This document shows positions 35,167-43,730 of a stretch of 64,000 nt of DNA, piece by piece. The stretch lies in contig NZ_CP078077.1 of NCBI RefSeq assembly GCF_023101185.1, forward strand, positions 959,630-1,023,629. Reading direction: 5' to 3'. The translations under genes and the position numbers were made by a program. Every line of letters begins with the position of its first letter. Positions within the stretch are counted from its first letter, which is position 1. The notes under the pieces were generated by a model that searched no databases, was not told the DNA's origin, and was given only the letters and a program-made list of their open reading frames with translations. The DNA is from Microbacterium galbinum. Its GTDB lineage: Bacteria > Actinomycetota > Actinomycetes > Actinomycetales > Microbacteriaceae.

Positions 35167-36689
35167 GATTCCTCCGATGCGGGGGTGGATGCGGTGGTCG
35201 TGGAGCCGGTGGCGCCGCGCTGGTCGGCGGCGAGTTCGTGGACGACGTCGGCCGTCGCCGAATACAGGCGCACGTACCGGTCGAAGAGGGTGTCGTAGGT
35301 CGCGCGCAGATCGTCGTTCGGGGTGATCGTGTCGGTCACCGGGTTCCATTCGGTGATCAGCGGCGGCTCGTCGGCCGTGGCCACCGCGGCGAGGAAGGCC
35401 GCACCGTAGCTCGCGCCGATCGTCGTCGCCGGAACCTCCTGCACGAGCCCGGTGACGTCGGAGACGACCTGCAGCCAGAGGCGCCCCTGCGTGCCGCCGC
35501 CGACCGCGACGATACGGCGGATGTCGGCGCCGGCCGCGCGCATGGTCTCGACGTTGTGGCGCACGCCGAGCGCGGTCGCCTCGAGGGCCGCGCGGTACAG
35601 GTCGCCGCGGGTGTGCTCGAGGGTGAGGCCGGCGATCACGCCGCGGGCGTCGGGGTCCTGGATCGGGGTGCGCTCCCCCGCGAAGTACGGCAGCACGAGC
35701 AGGCCGCGGGCGCCGGCCCCGGATGCCTCGGCCTCGGCGAGGAGCTGCGGGTAGTCGGCATCCGTCAGGTCTGCGAGCCACGCGGTCAGCGCGCCCGAGG
35801 TCGAGAGGCCGCCGGCGAGATTGCGGGTGCCGGGGAAGGCGCCGGCGGTGGTCCACATCGACGGGGTGCGGAGGGTCTCCTCCCCCGTCGCGACGAGGAA
35901 CATCGTCGTGCCGTACATGAGCATGAGGTCGCCGACCTCGTGCGCGCCGACGCTGACGGCCTCGGTCCAGGCGTCGATCGTGCCGGTGATGACGGGGGTG
36001 CCGGCCGGGATGCCGGTGATCTCGGATGCCTGCGCCGTCACCGTTCCCGCGATGTCGCCCGCCCAGGCGAGGCGCGGCTGCACGATCGCGGTCGCGTAGC
36101 GGCCCCAGAACGGAGCGTGCCAGCGCTCGTTCTCGATGTCGTAGAGCGGCGAGACCTGGCTGGCCGACTGGTGGTCGAGCACGTAGGCGCCCGTGAGCTT
36201 GCGTGCGAGCCATGACGCCGGCATGAAGAGGCGGCGGGCGCGCGCCCAGGCATCCGGCTCCTCCTCGGCGATCCACGCGATCTTCGGGCCACCCGCCTGC
36301 GAGGTGAGCACCGAGCCGCCGACGCGGGTGATCTCGTCGACCCCGAGGTCGGCGGTGATGCGCTCGATCTGCGCGGTCGCGCGGGTGTCGACGCCGTAGA
36401 GGATGGCGGGGCGCACGGGCTCGTCGTTCTCGTCGGCGAGCAGGATGCTCGGTCCCATGCCGCTGACGCCGACGGCGGAGATCTCGGCATCCGGGTGGGC
36501 GGCGATCAGTTCGCGGGCGATCGAGGCGAACTCGTCCCACCAGATCGCGGCATCCATCTCGACCCAGCCGGTGCGCGGACGCGAGACGTCGTGCGCGCGG
36601 GTGGCGGTGGCGAGGATCGTGCCGTCGGATGCCGTGAGCACGCCCTTGGTGCTGGATGTGCCGACGTCGACCCCGAGGGTGCATCGCAT
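35163..36689 (-). CDS. FGGY carbohydrate kinase, xylulokinase-like
   Basis: A 508-residue kinase phosphorylating a ketose. The N-terminal CTLGVDVGTSSTKGVLTASDG is the phosphate 1 motif, GWVEMDAAIWWDEF is typical, and the FGGY-C part has MYGTTMFLVATGE, LPYFAGERTPIQDPDARG and RIVAVGGGTQGRLWLQVVSDVTG. It follows the usual isomerase-kinase pairing, so the ketose from the isomerase should be its substrate. AAGGAGG at 36696-36702 supports the start. Its promoter contains a perfect LacI-type operator. Confidence 0.88.
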   Translation of the reverse strand: MRCTLGVDVGTSSTKGVLTASDGTILATATRAHDVSRPRTGWVEMDAAIWWDEFASIARELIAAHPDAEISAVGVSGMGPSILLADENDEPVRPAILYGVDTRATAQIERITADLGVDEITRVGGSVLTSQAGGPKIAWIAEEEPDAWARARRLFMPASWLARKLTGAYVLDHQSASQVSPLYDIENERWHAPFWGRYATAIVQPRLAWAGDIAGTVTAQASEITGIPAGTPVITGTIDAWTEAVSVGAHEVGDLMLMYGTTMFLVATGEETLRTPSMWTTAGAFPGTRNLAGGLSTSGALTAWLADLTDADYPQLLAEAEASGAGARGLLVLPYFAGERTPIQDPDARGVIAGLTLEHTRGDLYRAALEATALGVRHNVETMRAAGADIRRIVAVGGGTQGRLWLQVVSDVTGLVQEVPATTIGASYGAAFLAAVATADEPPLITEWNPVTDTITPNDDLRATYDTLFDRYVRLYSATADVVHELAADQRGATGSTTTASTPASEES

Positions 36690-36718
36690 GGTGGTCCTCC
36701 TTGATCACGCTCGGTTTC

Positions 36719-36748
36719 AGGATATGTGAAATCGATTTCAGATCGCAA
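36719..36748 (-). promoter_or_regulatory. kinase promoter with LacI-type operator
   Basis: On the minus strand, TTGCGA (36748-36743), 18 nt and TATCCT (36724-36719). The perfect palindrome TGAAATCGATTTCA at 36727-36740 fills the spacer. The same motif with one change is at 43023-43036. The LacI gene lies immediately upstream. Confidence 0.8.
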
Positions 36749-36780
36749 GTGGAAACTTTGGTTGCGTAGTCAGGCTCAGC

Positions 36781-36857
36781 CGAGACACCCCGCTCGGGGT
36801 GCTGAGCCTTTCGACGCATCCCCGGGCGGGGTGTCTCGACAGGCTTAGGGACCCAGT
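36781..36857. repeat. mixed repeat hairpin
   Basis: CGAGACACCCC and GGGGTGTCTCG arms are combined with fragments of the CTTCGACAGGCTCAG element (a reverse copy with GCTGAGCC, then a forward copy ending GACCCAGT). It lies downstream of the LacI gene and upstream of the kinase promoter. Confidence 0.65.
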
Positions 36858-36871
36858 TGCAGGGCCGACGA

Positions 36872-37855
36872 CTAGCGGTTGGCGCTCGCGCGCTGCGTCT
36901 CGCCGCGCAGCACGACCGTGCGGGCGGGCTGGGCGTCGCCGGCGATGCGCTCGAGCAGCATGCGGGCGGCCGTCACGCCCATGTGCCGTGCGGGCAGGCG
37001 CACGAGGCTCACGGCCGTCGGCGACAGCGTCGTGAACGGGAGCGATCCCACGACGGCGACGCCCACGGCCGGCGGGGTCAGCCCGCGCTCGGTGAGCACC
37101 TGGATCGCACCGACGCCGATGAGGTTGTTACCGGCGACGACGGCATCCGGTGGTTCGGGAAGCGCCAACAGCTCCTCCATCGCCGCCCGCGCCCCGTCGA
37201 CCCGGAACGTCGCGAACCGCTGCAGTGCCGCGATGTCGGCTTCGCGCCCGGCATCCGTCAGCGCTTGCCGCCACCCGGCGGCACGATCGGCGGCGGTGTC
37301 GATGTCTTCCGGCCCGCCGATGTAGGCGATGCGGCGGTAGCCCGCGGCGATCAGCGACTCGGTCGCCGCGATGCCCGCCTCGCGGTTCGCCATCACGACG
37401 CCGTCGAGGTCGTAGCGCGTGGCGCGGTCGACCGCGACAACGGGGCGACCGGTCGCGAGGATGCTGTCGAGGTTCGTCGCGTCGGATGCCGCGGCGATGA
37501 TGACGCCCGACATGTGCTCGGCGATGGCGATCTGCAGGTAGGTCGACTCCTTGTCGGGCTGCGAATCGGAGTTGCAGAGCACGACCGAGTACCCCGCCTC
37601 GCTCGCGACGTCTTCGACACCGCGGGCCATCTCGGTGAAGTACGGGTTCTCGATGTCGGGGATGACGAGCGCGATCACCTCTGACGTCTGCGTGCGCAGG
37701 CTGCGGGCGGCACGGTTGGGCGTGAAGTCGAGATCGGCGGCCGCACGGCGCACGGCCTCGACCTTCTCGGGCGAGACCTTGGTGCCGTTGAACACGCGCG
37801 AGACGGTCGCCGGTGACACTCCGGCGCGCGACGCGACGTCGTAGATCGTGGTCAT
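36872..37855 (-). CDS. LacI family regulator of the sugar cluster
   Basis: A 327-residue regulator. The HTH is TTIYDVASRAGVSPATVSRVFNGTKVSPEKVEAVRRAAADLDF and the hinge is FTPNRAARSLRTQTSE. The effector domain has VIALVIPDIENPYFTEMARGVED and AIQVLTERGLTPPAVGVAVVG. It lies between the kinase/isomerase pair and the lyase/transport genes on the same strand. It is the natural candidate to bind TGAAATCGATTTCA in the kinase promoter and the matching site before the binding-protein gene. The start at 37855 follows a purine-rich GAGGGCGGGA. Confidence 0.9.
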   Translation of the reverse strand: MTTIYDVASRAGVSPATVSRVFNGTKVSPEKVEAVRRAAADLDFTPNRAARSLRTQTSEVIALVIPDIENPYFTEMARGVEDVASEAGYSVVLCNSDSQPDKESTYLQIAIAEHMSGVIIAAASDATNLDSILATGRPVVAVDRATRYDLDGVVMANREAGIAATESLIAAGYRRIAYIGGPEDIDTAADRAAGWRQALTDAGREADIAALQRFATFRVDGARAAMEELLALPEPPDAVVAGNNLIGVGAIQVLTERGLTPPAVGVAVVGSLPFTTLSPTAVSLVRLPARHMGVTAARMLLERIAGDAQPARTVVLRGETQRASANR

Positions 37856-37901
37856 GTCCCGCCCTCTGCTGCCCGGATGCTTCACCCTATCCGCCCCGCC
37901 C

Positions 37902-37969
37902 GTGCATCGATCGGTGCCAAGCGTCGGTTATGGCCCGCGAGAACCGTCATTTCGCACCGGTCGATGCAC
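37902..37969. repeat. 68-bp palindromic element, copy 2
   Basis: GTGCATCGATCGGTGC at 37902-37917 and GCACCGGTCGATGCAC at 37954-37969, around a 36-nt centre. It has the same length and similar arms as copy 1, and lies 4.5 kb away at the other end of the isomerase-kinase-LacI segment. Confidence 0.8.
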
Positions 37970-37977
37970 GCGCGGGG

Positions 37978-38895
37978 TCAGGCGGCATCCTCGGCGGCGG
38001 TCGTCGCGATGTGCTCCTGCAGGCGGGCGTGCACCTCGTCGAGTCGGGCGCGCGCGGCGTCGTCAAGGGACGGCAGCGGCGAACGGCAGTCGCCGAGCGA
38101 CAGAGCGGATGCCTTGCCGCCGAGGTACTTCGCGGCGCCGAAGACGCCGACCTCGACCATCGCCTCGACCGTGTCGTTGATGCGCACCTGCACGGCGCGC
38201 GCCCCGGCGAGGTCGCCCGCCTCGAACCGACGGCGCAGCGACAGGAAGAGCTCGATCTGCAGCGCGACGGTGGTGCCGATCGCTCCTCGCGCACCGATCG
38301 ACAGCGCCGGCAGGTAGAACTCGTCGAACCCGTTGATGAGCGTCTGGTGCGGGTAGCGGTGCAGGATGCGCTCGGCGCCGTAGAGGTTGCGCGAGGTGTG
38401 CTTGACGCCGATCACCTGCGGCAGGGCGAGCAGTTCGTCGAAGCCGCCCTCCGAGATGTCGCGGCCGGTGAACTGCGGGATGTTGTAGAGCACGAACGGC
38501 AGGTCGACGGCGTCGATCACGGTGCGGAAGTGCCGCACGACGTCGTCGGTGGAGTAGCCGTAGTAGAGCGGCGGGATCATCGAGATCGCACCGACCCCGG
38601 CATGCTTCGCCGCCTGCGCGATGCGCACCGCCTCACCGGTCGACATCGCACCCACGTGCGAGACGACGGGCACGCGGCCCGCGGCGGCGGCGACGGCGGT
38701 CTCGGCCACCGCGATGCGCTCGGCCTCCGAGAGCAGCACGCCCTCCCCCGACGAGCCGCACACGTAGACGCCCTCGACGCCCCGGCGGATGTCGCCGTCG
38801 AGCATCGCGGCGAGCGCCTGATGGTCGACGCTCTCGTCGGAGCGCATCGGGGTGACGGCGGCCATGAAGAGCCGCGTGCCCAGCAGGTCGTTCAC
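37978..38895 (-). CDS. DapA/NanA family lyase or dehydratase
   Basis: A 305-residue member of the dihydrodipicolinate synthase/N-acetylneuraminate lyase superfamily. VYVCGSSGEGVLLSEAERIAV carries the substrate-binding GSSGEG, VLYNIPQFTGRDIS supplies the Tyr, and GVKHTSRN contains the Schiff-base Lys. The reaction is probably aldol cleavage or dehydration of a 2-keto sugar acid. The GTG start at 38895 overlaps the SDR stop (GTGA). It is the last gene of the transporter operon; lysine biosynthesis is unlikely in this context. Confidence 0.85.
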   Translation of the reverse strand: MNDLLGTRLFMAAVTPMRSDESVDHQALAAMLDGDIRRGVEGVYVCGSSGEGVLLSEAERIAVAETAVAAAAGRVPVVSHVGAMSTGEAVRIAQAAKHAGVGAISMIPPLYYGYSTDDVVRHFRTVIDAVDLPFVLYNIPQFTGRDISEGGFDELLALPQVIGVKHTSRNLYGAERILHRYPHQTLINGFDEFYLPALSIGARGAIGTTVALQIELFLSLRRRFEAGDLAGARAVQVRINDTVEAMVEVGVFGAAKYLGGKASALSLGDCRSPLPSLDDAARARLDEVHARLQEHIATTAAEDAA

Positions 38896-39725
38896 CACGC
38901 CGTCCACCCTCCGTCGACGACGACGTTCGACCCGGTCATGTAGGTCGAGGCGTCGGAGGCGAGGAAGACCAGGGCGCCGTTGAACTCGTTCGCCTCGGCC
39001 ATCCGTCCGATCGGCATGCGGGCGGTGTAGTTGGCCTGGAAGGTCGCGTCCTGCGTGTCGCGGCGCACGCCTGAGGGCGTGAGCGTGTTGACGCGGATGC
39101 CGGCGCGCCCCCAGTAGGTCGCGCAATAGCGGGTGAGGTTGTACAGGCCCGACTTCGCGGCCGAGTACGCGACCGGTTTGATGAACGGGATGCCGGTCTG
39201 CTCGGCCTTGTAGGCGTAGATGTCCTGCACCGGCGAGACCATGCCGTAGATCGATCCGACGTTGACGATCGAGCCGCCGAGTCCGGCGTCGCGCATCCGA
39301 CGACCGGCCGCCTGGGTGACGAGGAAGGTGCCGACGAGGTTCGTGTCGACCACCTCGCGGAACACCTCGGCGGGGAACTGCTCGAACGGGCCCGAGACCT
39401 CGGGCGGCGCGCTGGGCTGGGTGTCGAGGCCCGCGTTGTTGACCACGACGGTCGGCACGCCCCAGGCCTCCAGCACCCGGTCGAATCCGGCATCCACGCT
39501 CTGCTGGTCGGTGATGTCCATCGCGACCGCGAGCAGCCGGCCGTCGGGGTCGGCGATGCCGAGCTCCGCCGACGGGTCGGCCACCTCGCGGCGGGAGGTG
39601 ACGGCGACGCGGGCACCGCGCCCGTGCAGTTCGCGCACGAACTCGGCGCCGATCTGGCCGAAGCCGCCGGTGACGACCACCACCTTGTCGCGCACGGAGA
39701 ACAGCGGGTCGAATCCTTCAGACAT
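38892..39725 (-). CDS. SDR family oxidoreductase
   Basis: A 277-residue NAD(P)-dependent dehydrogenase. The nucleotide motif is VVVVTGGFGQIGAEFV (TGxxxxIG), NNAGLD is motif II, and the active site is SIVNVGSIYGMVSP with YSAAKSGLYNLTRY (Tyr-x-x-x-Lys). The C-terminus FLASDASTYMTGSNVVVDGGWTAW is classical. It probably oxidises a sugar or sugar acid before the lyase acts. It is encoded between the importer and the DapA-family gene on the same strand, with a short gap upstream and an overlap downstream. Confidence 0.9.
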   Translation of the reverse strand: MSEGFDPLFSVRDKVVVVTGGFGQIGAEFVRELHGRGARVAVTSRREVADPSAELGIADPDGRLLAVAMDITDQQSVDAGFDRVLEAWGVPTVVVNNAGLDTQPSAPPEVSGPFEQFPAEVFREVVDTNLVGTFLVTQAAGRRMRDAGLGGSIVNVGSIYGMVSPVQDIYAYKAEQTGIPFIKPVAYSAAKSGLYNLTRYCATYWGRAGIRVNTLTPSGVRRDTQDATFQANYTARMPIGRMAEANEFNGALVFLASDASTYMTGSNVVVDGGWTAW

Positions 39726-39754
39726 GTCTTTCGATACTCCAGGTTGCAGGGCGC

Positions 39755-40627
39755 TCAGCCCTTGACGGATCCGGCGGTCAGCCCCGACACGATGCCGCGC
39801 TGCGCCCACAGGAAGAAGATGATCGCGGGCAGGGCGAACAGCAGGGCGCAGAACATCACGACGTTCATCGGCGTGTAGAACTGGCCGAGGAACGACGACA
39901 GACCCACGGATGCCGGCCACAGATCGCTCGACGAGATGAACGTGTTCGCGAACATGAACTCGTTCCAGCCGTCGAAGAACGCGATGACCGAGGCGGCCGC
40001 GATGCTCGGCATGACCAGCGGCAGCACGATGGTGGTCAGGATGCGCAGGCGGGAGCATCCGTCGATGCGCGCCGACTCCTCGATCTCGTAGGGGATCTTG
40101 TCGATGCCGCTCTTGATGATGAACATCGCCACCGGCATCACGAACGCGGTGTCGGCGAGCACGAGGCCCCAGTGGCTGTTGAGCAGCCCGGCCCCGGCGA
40201 AGATCGCGTACAGCGGCACGATGATCAGCGCTTCGGGCAGCATCTGGGTGCTGAAGAAGATGAACCCGGCGACACCGCGGCCGTGGAACTTGTAGCGGCT
40301 GAGCGCGTAGGCGGCCATGGTCGCCAGCACGAGGCTGAGGATCGTGGTGCCCGCGGCGATCACGAAGGAGTTGCCGAGCCAGCGGAAGATCGGGATGTCG
40401 GCGAGGAACCCGCCCCACTGCCCGATGTTCTGCACCTCGGGCACGAGCGGCTGCGATCCGCCGTACAGCGAGGCCTCGGTGCCGAGCGAGGTCGACAGCA
40501 TCCAGTAGACGGGGAATCCGGCGAACACGACGAGCAGGGTGATCAGCGCGGCCTTGCCGAGGCTGCCGAACTTGGCGGCGACGCCGCGGCGGCGCGGGAG
40601 GTCGGTGGGAATGCGCACGGTGGTCAT
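39755..40627 (-). CDS. CUT1 sugar ABC transporter permease, MalG-like
   Basis: A 290-residue membrane protein with six transmembrane helices. The EAA loop is EIEESARIDGCSRLRILTTIVLPLVMPSI, which contacts the ATPase. The N-terminal ALITLLVVFAGFPVYWMLSTSL and the C-terminal ALPAIIFFLWAQRGIVSGLTAGSVKG are typical of the MalG side. The start overlaps the stop of the partner permease (ATGA). No ATP-binding gene is in this cluster, so a shared MsiK-type ATPase is probably used, as in other actinobacteria. Confidence 0.92.
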   Translation of the reverse strand: MTTVRIPTDLPRRRGVAAKFGSLGKAALITLLVVFAGFPVYWMLSTSLGTEASLYGGSQPLVPEVQNIGQWGGFLADIPIFRWLGNSFVIAAGTTILSLVLATMAAYALSRYKFHGRGVAGFIFFSTQMLPEALIIVPLYAIFAGAGLLNSHWGLVLADTAFVMPVAMFIIKSGIDKIPYEIEESARIDGCSRLRILTTIVLPLVMPSIAAASVIAFFDGWNEFMFANTFISSSDLWPASVGLSSFLGQFYTPMNVVMFCALLFALPAIIFFLWAQRGIVSGLTAGSVKG

Positions 40628-41589
40628 CGCTGGCTCTCCTGACGTTCCTGGATCTGCTCGACGATGAAGTAGACGACCGTGACCAGCAGCGAGAGCACGA
40701 GGCCGAGGGCGCCGATCGCGGCGGCCCGCCCGAGGTTCTGGTCCTGGAAGGCGGTGCGGTAGACGTTCACCACGAGCGTGTTGGTGACGTCGAGCGGTCC
40801 GCCGCCGGTGATGAGGAAGATGATCTCGAAGCGCCGGATCGACCAGATCGTCATGAGCAGCGTGATGACGCGGATGGTCGGCATGATGTGCGGGAGGGTG
40901 ACGGCGCGGAACGACTGGAAGCGCGTCGCGCCGTCGACCCAGGTCGCCTCGCGCAGCTCGTGCGGCACGCTCTGCAGGGCGCTGAGCATCACGAGCATGA
41001 CGAGCGGGGTGAGCTTCCAGACCGTCGCGAGCGTGACGGCGAAGAGCCCGTACTGCGGATCGACGAGCCAGCCGTGCTCTCCGAGCCCCAGTGCGCTGGT
41101 GGTGCGGTTCAGGATGCCCTGCTCGTTGTTGTAGATCCACACGAAGATGAGGGCGGCGGCGACGGTGGGCACGGCCCACGGGATCGTCGCGATCGCGCGG
41201 ATGATGCCCCGGCCCTTGAACGCGGTGTTGAGCAGCAGGGCGCCGGCGGTGCCGATAGCCACCGAGAACACGACGGTGAAGAGCGTGTAGAGGAGGGTCG
41301 TGGCGACCGAGGTCCAGAACTTGTCGCTCGAGAGCAGGTAGTCGTAGTTCTCGAGGCCGACCGGGCGCCCACCCGAGGGGTTCACGAGCTTGGTGGCCGT
41401 GAACGACAGCAGCACGCCGCGGATCAGGGGGAAGACCGTGAAGATCGCCAGGTACGCGATCGCCGGGAAGAGGAAGAGGTAGGCGCCGTTGCGCTCGATG
41501 AAGCGCGAGATCGCACCGCTGTCGCGGCGACGCCTCGGCGGCGAGGCGGGGGGCGCGGTCTGCGGCGCCTCGAGCGTGGGGGTGGCCAT
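40624..41589 (-). CDS. CUT1 sugar ABC transporter permease, MalF-like
   Basis: A 321-residue membrane protein with six or more helices after a Pro/Arg-rich cytoplasmic N-terminus. FLFPAIAYLAIFTVFPLIRGVLLSF is helix 1. The EAA loop is ELREATWVDGATRFQSFRAVTLPHIMPTI. With the MalG-like partner it forms the channel of the importer. The start at 41589 follows a GAAAGGACAC purine-rich stretch. A stem-loop between the binding-protein gene and this gene may lower permease expression relative to the binding protein. Confidence 0.92.
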   Translation of the reverse strand: MATPTLEAPQTAPPASPPRRRRDSGAISRFIERNGAYLFLFPAIAYLAIFTVFPLIRGVLLSFTATKLVNPSGGRPVGLENYDYLLSSDKFWTSVATTLLYTLFTVVFSVAIGTAGALLLNTAFKGRGIIRAIATIPWAVPTVAAALIFVWIYNNEQGILNRTTSALGLGEHGWLVDPQYGLFAVTLATVWKLTPLVMLVMLSALQSVPHELREATWVDGATRFQSFRAVTLPHIMPTIRVITLLMTIWSIRRFEIIFLITGGGPLDVTNTLVVNVYRTAFQDQNLGRAAAIGALGLVLSLLVTVVYFIVEQIQERQESQR

Positions 41590-41622
41590 GGCCGGGTGTC
41601 CTTTCGCGTGTCGCGGGAGTGG

Positions 41623-41664
41623 CCGAGGGGCGGGCGGCCGGGGGAAGAACCGCCCGCCCCTCGG
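41623..41664 (-). terminator. stem-loop between binding-protein and permease genes
   Basis: A 15-bp stem (41623-41637 with 41650-41664, arm CCGAGGGGCGGGCGG) with a 12-nt loop. It is probably an attenuating or mRNA-stabilising hairpin rather than a full stop, because the operon continues. Confidence 0.7.
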
Positions 41665-41669
41665 AGTGC

Positions 41670-42959
41670 TCAGCCGAGTTCGGCTTCGAGGGTCTCCTGC
41701 ACCTCGGCGAGCTTGGCCTTCACGTCGCCGCCGTTGACCCGCAGGTCCTCGACCGCCGTGAGCACCTCGCGCCAGATGACCTTGCTCTCGGTCTCGAAGC
41801 CCTCGACGAGGGTCGACTTCGAGGTCTTGGCGGCCTCGAGGAACTGCGTCGCCCAGGGGTTCGCCTCGAGGAACGCGGCATCCGGCTCGACGTCGGTCGC
41901 CATGGCCGAGGCGCCGAGGCCCGCACGGATCGCGGTCTGCCCCTCCTCGCCGAGCACCCAGCGCACGAAGTCCTTCGCGGCCTCCTTGTTGTCGCTGTTC
42001 GCGTTGACGGCGATGATCAGCTGCGAGTTCGAGCCCGGGTTCGCCAGCGGCAGCGGAGCCGCGCCCATGTTCTGCCCGTTCACGGCGTTGTCGGGATTGC
42101 TCGTGATGGTGGTCGCGACGCCCGAGTTCTCGAACAGCATGCCGACCTGGCCCTGGCCGAACTTCGCGCGGAACGTCGACGCGTCGTCGCCGATGGGCGC
42201 GACGCCCGAGGCGAAGGTCTCGAGGAACGCCTCGACGGCCTCGACGTTCTCGGCGCGGTCGATCGTGAGCGCATCGCCGTCGCTCAGCTCGCCGCCGAAC
42301 CCGTAGATCCAGTTGGCCATCTCGAGCGTCCAGCCGTCGATCTCGGCGGTCTGGTGACGACCCGCCCAGCCGGCGATGCCCAGCTCGTCCTTGATGGTCT
42401 GCGCGGTGGTGAGGAACTCGTCGAACGTGGTCGGCACCTCGAGTCCGAGCTGCGCGAAGATGTCCTTGTTGTAGATGACGGTGCTGTAGGTCGGGCGCTC
42501 CCAGTTGAAGCCGTACTGCCCGCCGTCGAACACGCCCGCCTCGTTGGTGTTGTTGAGGTCGTCGCCGAGCTCGTCGGCGATGTCGTCGAGGGGCTCGAGC
42601 ACGCCAGCATCCACCAGCGAGGCGAACTGGCTGTCCTGCAGCACCATGACGTCGGGGCCGCCACCGGCACCGAGCTCGGTGCTGAGCTTGTCGGCGTAGT
42701 TCGCGAACGGGATCTCGACCTTGGTGAGCTCGATGTCGTCGTTCGGTCCGGTGTATCCCTTGACGGCATCCCAGATGATGGGACCCTTGCCGTCTTCGAG
42801 GAACTGCCAGTTCGAGAACGTCAGTTCTCCTCCGGCGCTTCCGGCATCGCTGTCTCCGCCCGATGCGCAGCCCGCGAGGGCGATGGCGGCGACGGCGGCG
42901 AGGCCGGTGATCCGCAGCGCGCGTGCGTTGCGGGACGGGTGTAGGGGGTTCGACTTCAC
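41670..42959 (-). CDS. sugar ABC transporter substrate-binding lipoprotein
   Basis: A 429-residue extracytoplasmic solute-binding protein of family 1. The signal peptide ends in IALAGC (lipobox). The mature part has LTFSNWQFLEDGKGPIIWDAV, PDVMVLQDSQFASLVDAGVLEPL, YGFNWERPTYSTVIYNKDIF and KEAAKDFVRWVLGEEG, all typical of CUT1 binding proteins for oligosaccharides. It heads the operon SBP-MalF-MalG-SDR-lyase. The promoter has a LacI-type operator over the transcription start, linking it to the kinase/isomerase genes. Confidence 0.92.
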   Translation of the reverse strand: MKSNPLHPSRNARALRITGLAAVAAIALAGCASGGDSDAGSAGGELTFSNWQFLEDGKGPIIWDAVKGYTGPNDDIELTKVEIPFANYADKLSTELGAGGGPDVMVLQDSQFASLVDAGVLEPLDDIADELGDDLNNTNEAGVFDGGQYGFNWERPTYSTVIYNKDIFAQLGLEVPTTFDEFLTTAQTIKDELGIAGWAGRHQTAEIDGWTLEMANWIYGFGGELSDGDALTIDRAENVEAVEAFLETFASGVAPIGDDASTFRAKFGQGQVGMLFENSGVATTITSNPDNAVNGQNMGAAPLPLANPGSNSQLIIAVNANSDNKEAAKDFVRWVLGEEGQTAIRAGLGASAMATDVEPDAAFLEANPWATQFLEAAKTSKSTLVEGFETESKVIWREVLTAVEDLRVNGGDVKAKLAEVQETLEAELG

Positions 42960-43022
42960 TGTTCACTCCTTTGGCCAGCAAGTTCTCTGCGACGGTGCAG
43001 CCGACTCCTCGCTCGGGATGCG

Positions 43023-43068
43023 TGAAATCGGTTTCATAAAGATAACTTCGTAGTCTTCTCCCTGTCAA
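43023..43068 (-). promoter_or_regulatory. importer promoter with LacI-type operator
   Basis: On the minus strand, TTGACA (43068-43063), 17 nt and TTATCT (43045-43040) form a near-consensus promoter. TGAAATCGGTTTCA at 43023-43036 covers the expected transcription start and differs by one base from the operator at 36727-36740. Confidence 0.8.
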
Positions 43069-43113
43069 GCACCAAATGGTTACGCAACCTCGCGCGTACG
43101 AAGATCTCCGGAA

Positions 43114-43157
43114 AACGACGGATGCCGCGGGGGCTGAGCCCCGCGGCATCCGTCGTT
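43114..43157 (-). terminator. intrinsic terminator of the DoxX gene
   Basis: A perfect 19-bp stem (43114-43132 with 43139-43157) and a 6-nt loop, with a T run on the minus strand after the stem. Confidence 0.85.
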
Positions 43158-43170
43158 CCGTCTCCTGAGG

Positions 43171-43614
43171 TCAGGCGAGCCAGGCCGGGGCGCGCCCGCG
43201 GAGCACGCCACGGTCGACCGAGAAGCGTCCGGCACCCGTGAAGGCGATCGCCAGCGCGGAGGCGCCGAGCAGGGCGACGAACTCGTAGCCGCCCTCGCCG
43301 ACCCAGAAGCCCGCGGGCAGGTGCACCAGCACGAGCGCCACCACCATGTCGACAGCCAGAAGGATGCCGGCGAGGCGCGAGAAGAGGCCGAGCACCAGCA
43401 TCGCCCCGCCGATCAGCTCGAGGAAGGCGACGAAGGGGGCAGCGATCTCGGGCAGCGGCACGCCCATCCCGGCGAAGCTCTGCGTGGTTCCGGCGAGCGT
43501 GTACTCGAAGATCTTCTGCGCGCCGTGGGCGAAGAAGATGCCGCCGACGACGACGCGGAGGACGAGGAGTCCCCACGCGGTCGCGGCGGAGGTGTGGGCG
43601 GTGGTGTTCGTCAT
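43171..43614 (-). CDS. DoxX family membrane protein
   Basis: A 147-residue protein with four transmembrane helices. WGLLVLRVVVGGIFFAHGAQKIFEY at the N-terminus and PFVAFLELIGGAMLVLGLFSRLAGILLAVDMVVALVLVHLP in the middle are the DoxX signature. DoxX proteins are linked to redox balance and membrane thiol stress in actinobacteria, but the activity is not settled. The start at 43614 was placed after the non-conserved extension, with GGAAGG and GGAGG-like bases upstream. Monocistronic, with a strong terminator. Confidence 0.88.
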   Translation of the reverse strand: MTNTTAHTSAATAWGLLVLRVVVGGIFFAHGAQKIFEYTLAGTTQSFAGMGVPLPEIAAPFVAFLELIGGAMLVLGLFSRLAGILLAVDMVVALVLVHLPAGFWVGEGGYEFVALLGASALAIAFTGAGRFSVDRGVLRGRAPAWLA

Positions 43615-43730
43615 GAGGAGGCCTTCCTTCGTGGCAGGACACCGCGCGCCAGGCGCGGAGCGGGCGGGGGAACCCGTCTTCGACGCTAGGAAGGCCACCT
43701 TTCGGTTTCCTGTGGGCGGGCGCCCGCAGG

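Noticed and set aside
33535..36819. Single 1094-codon frame covering the isomerase and the region opposite the kinase frame
   Set aside because: Only the part from 35166 has protein-like content; the rest is an alternate frame of the kinase gene.
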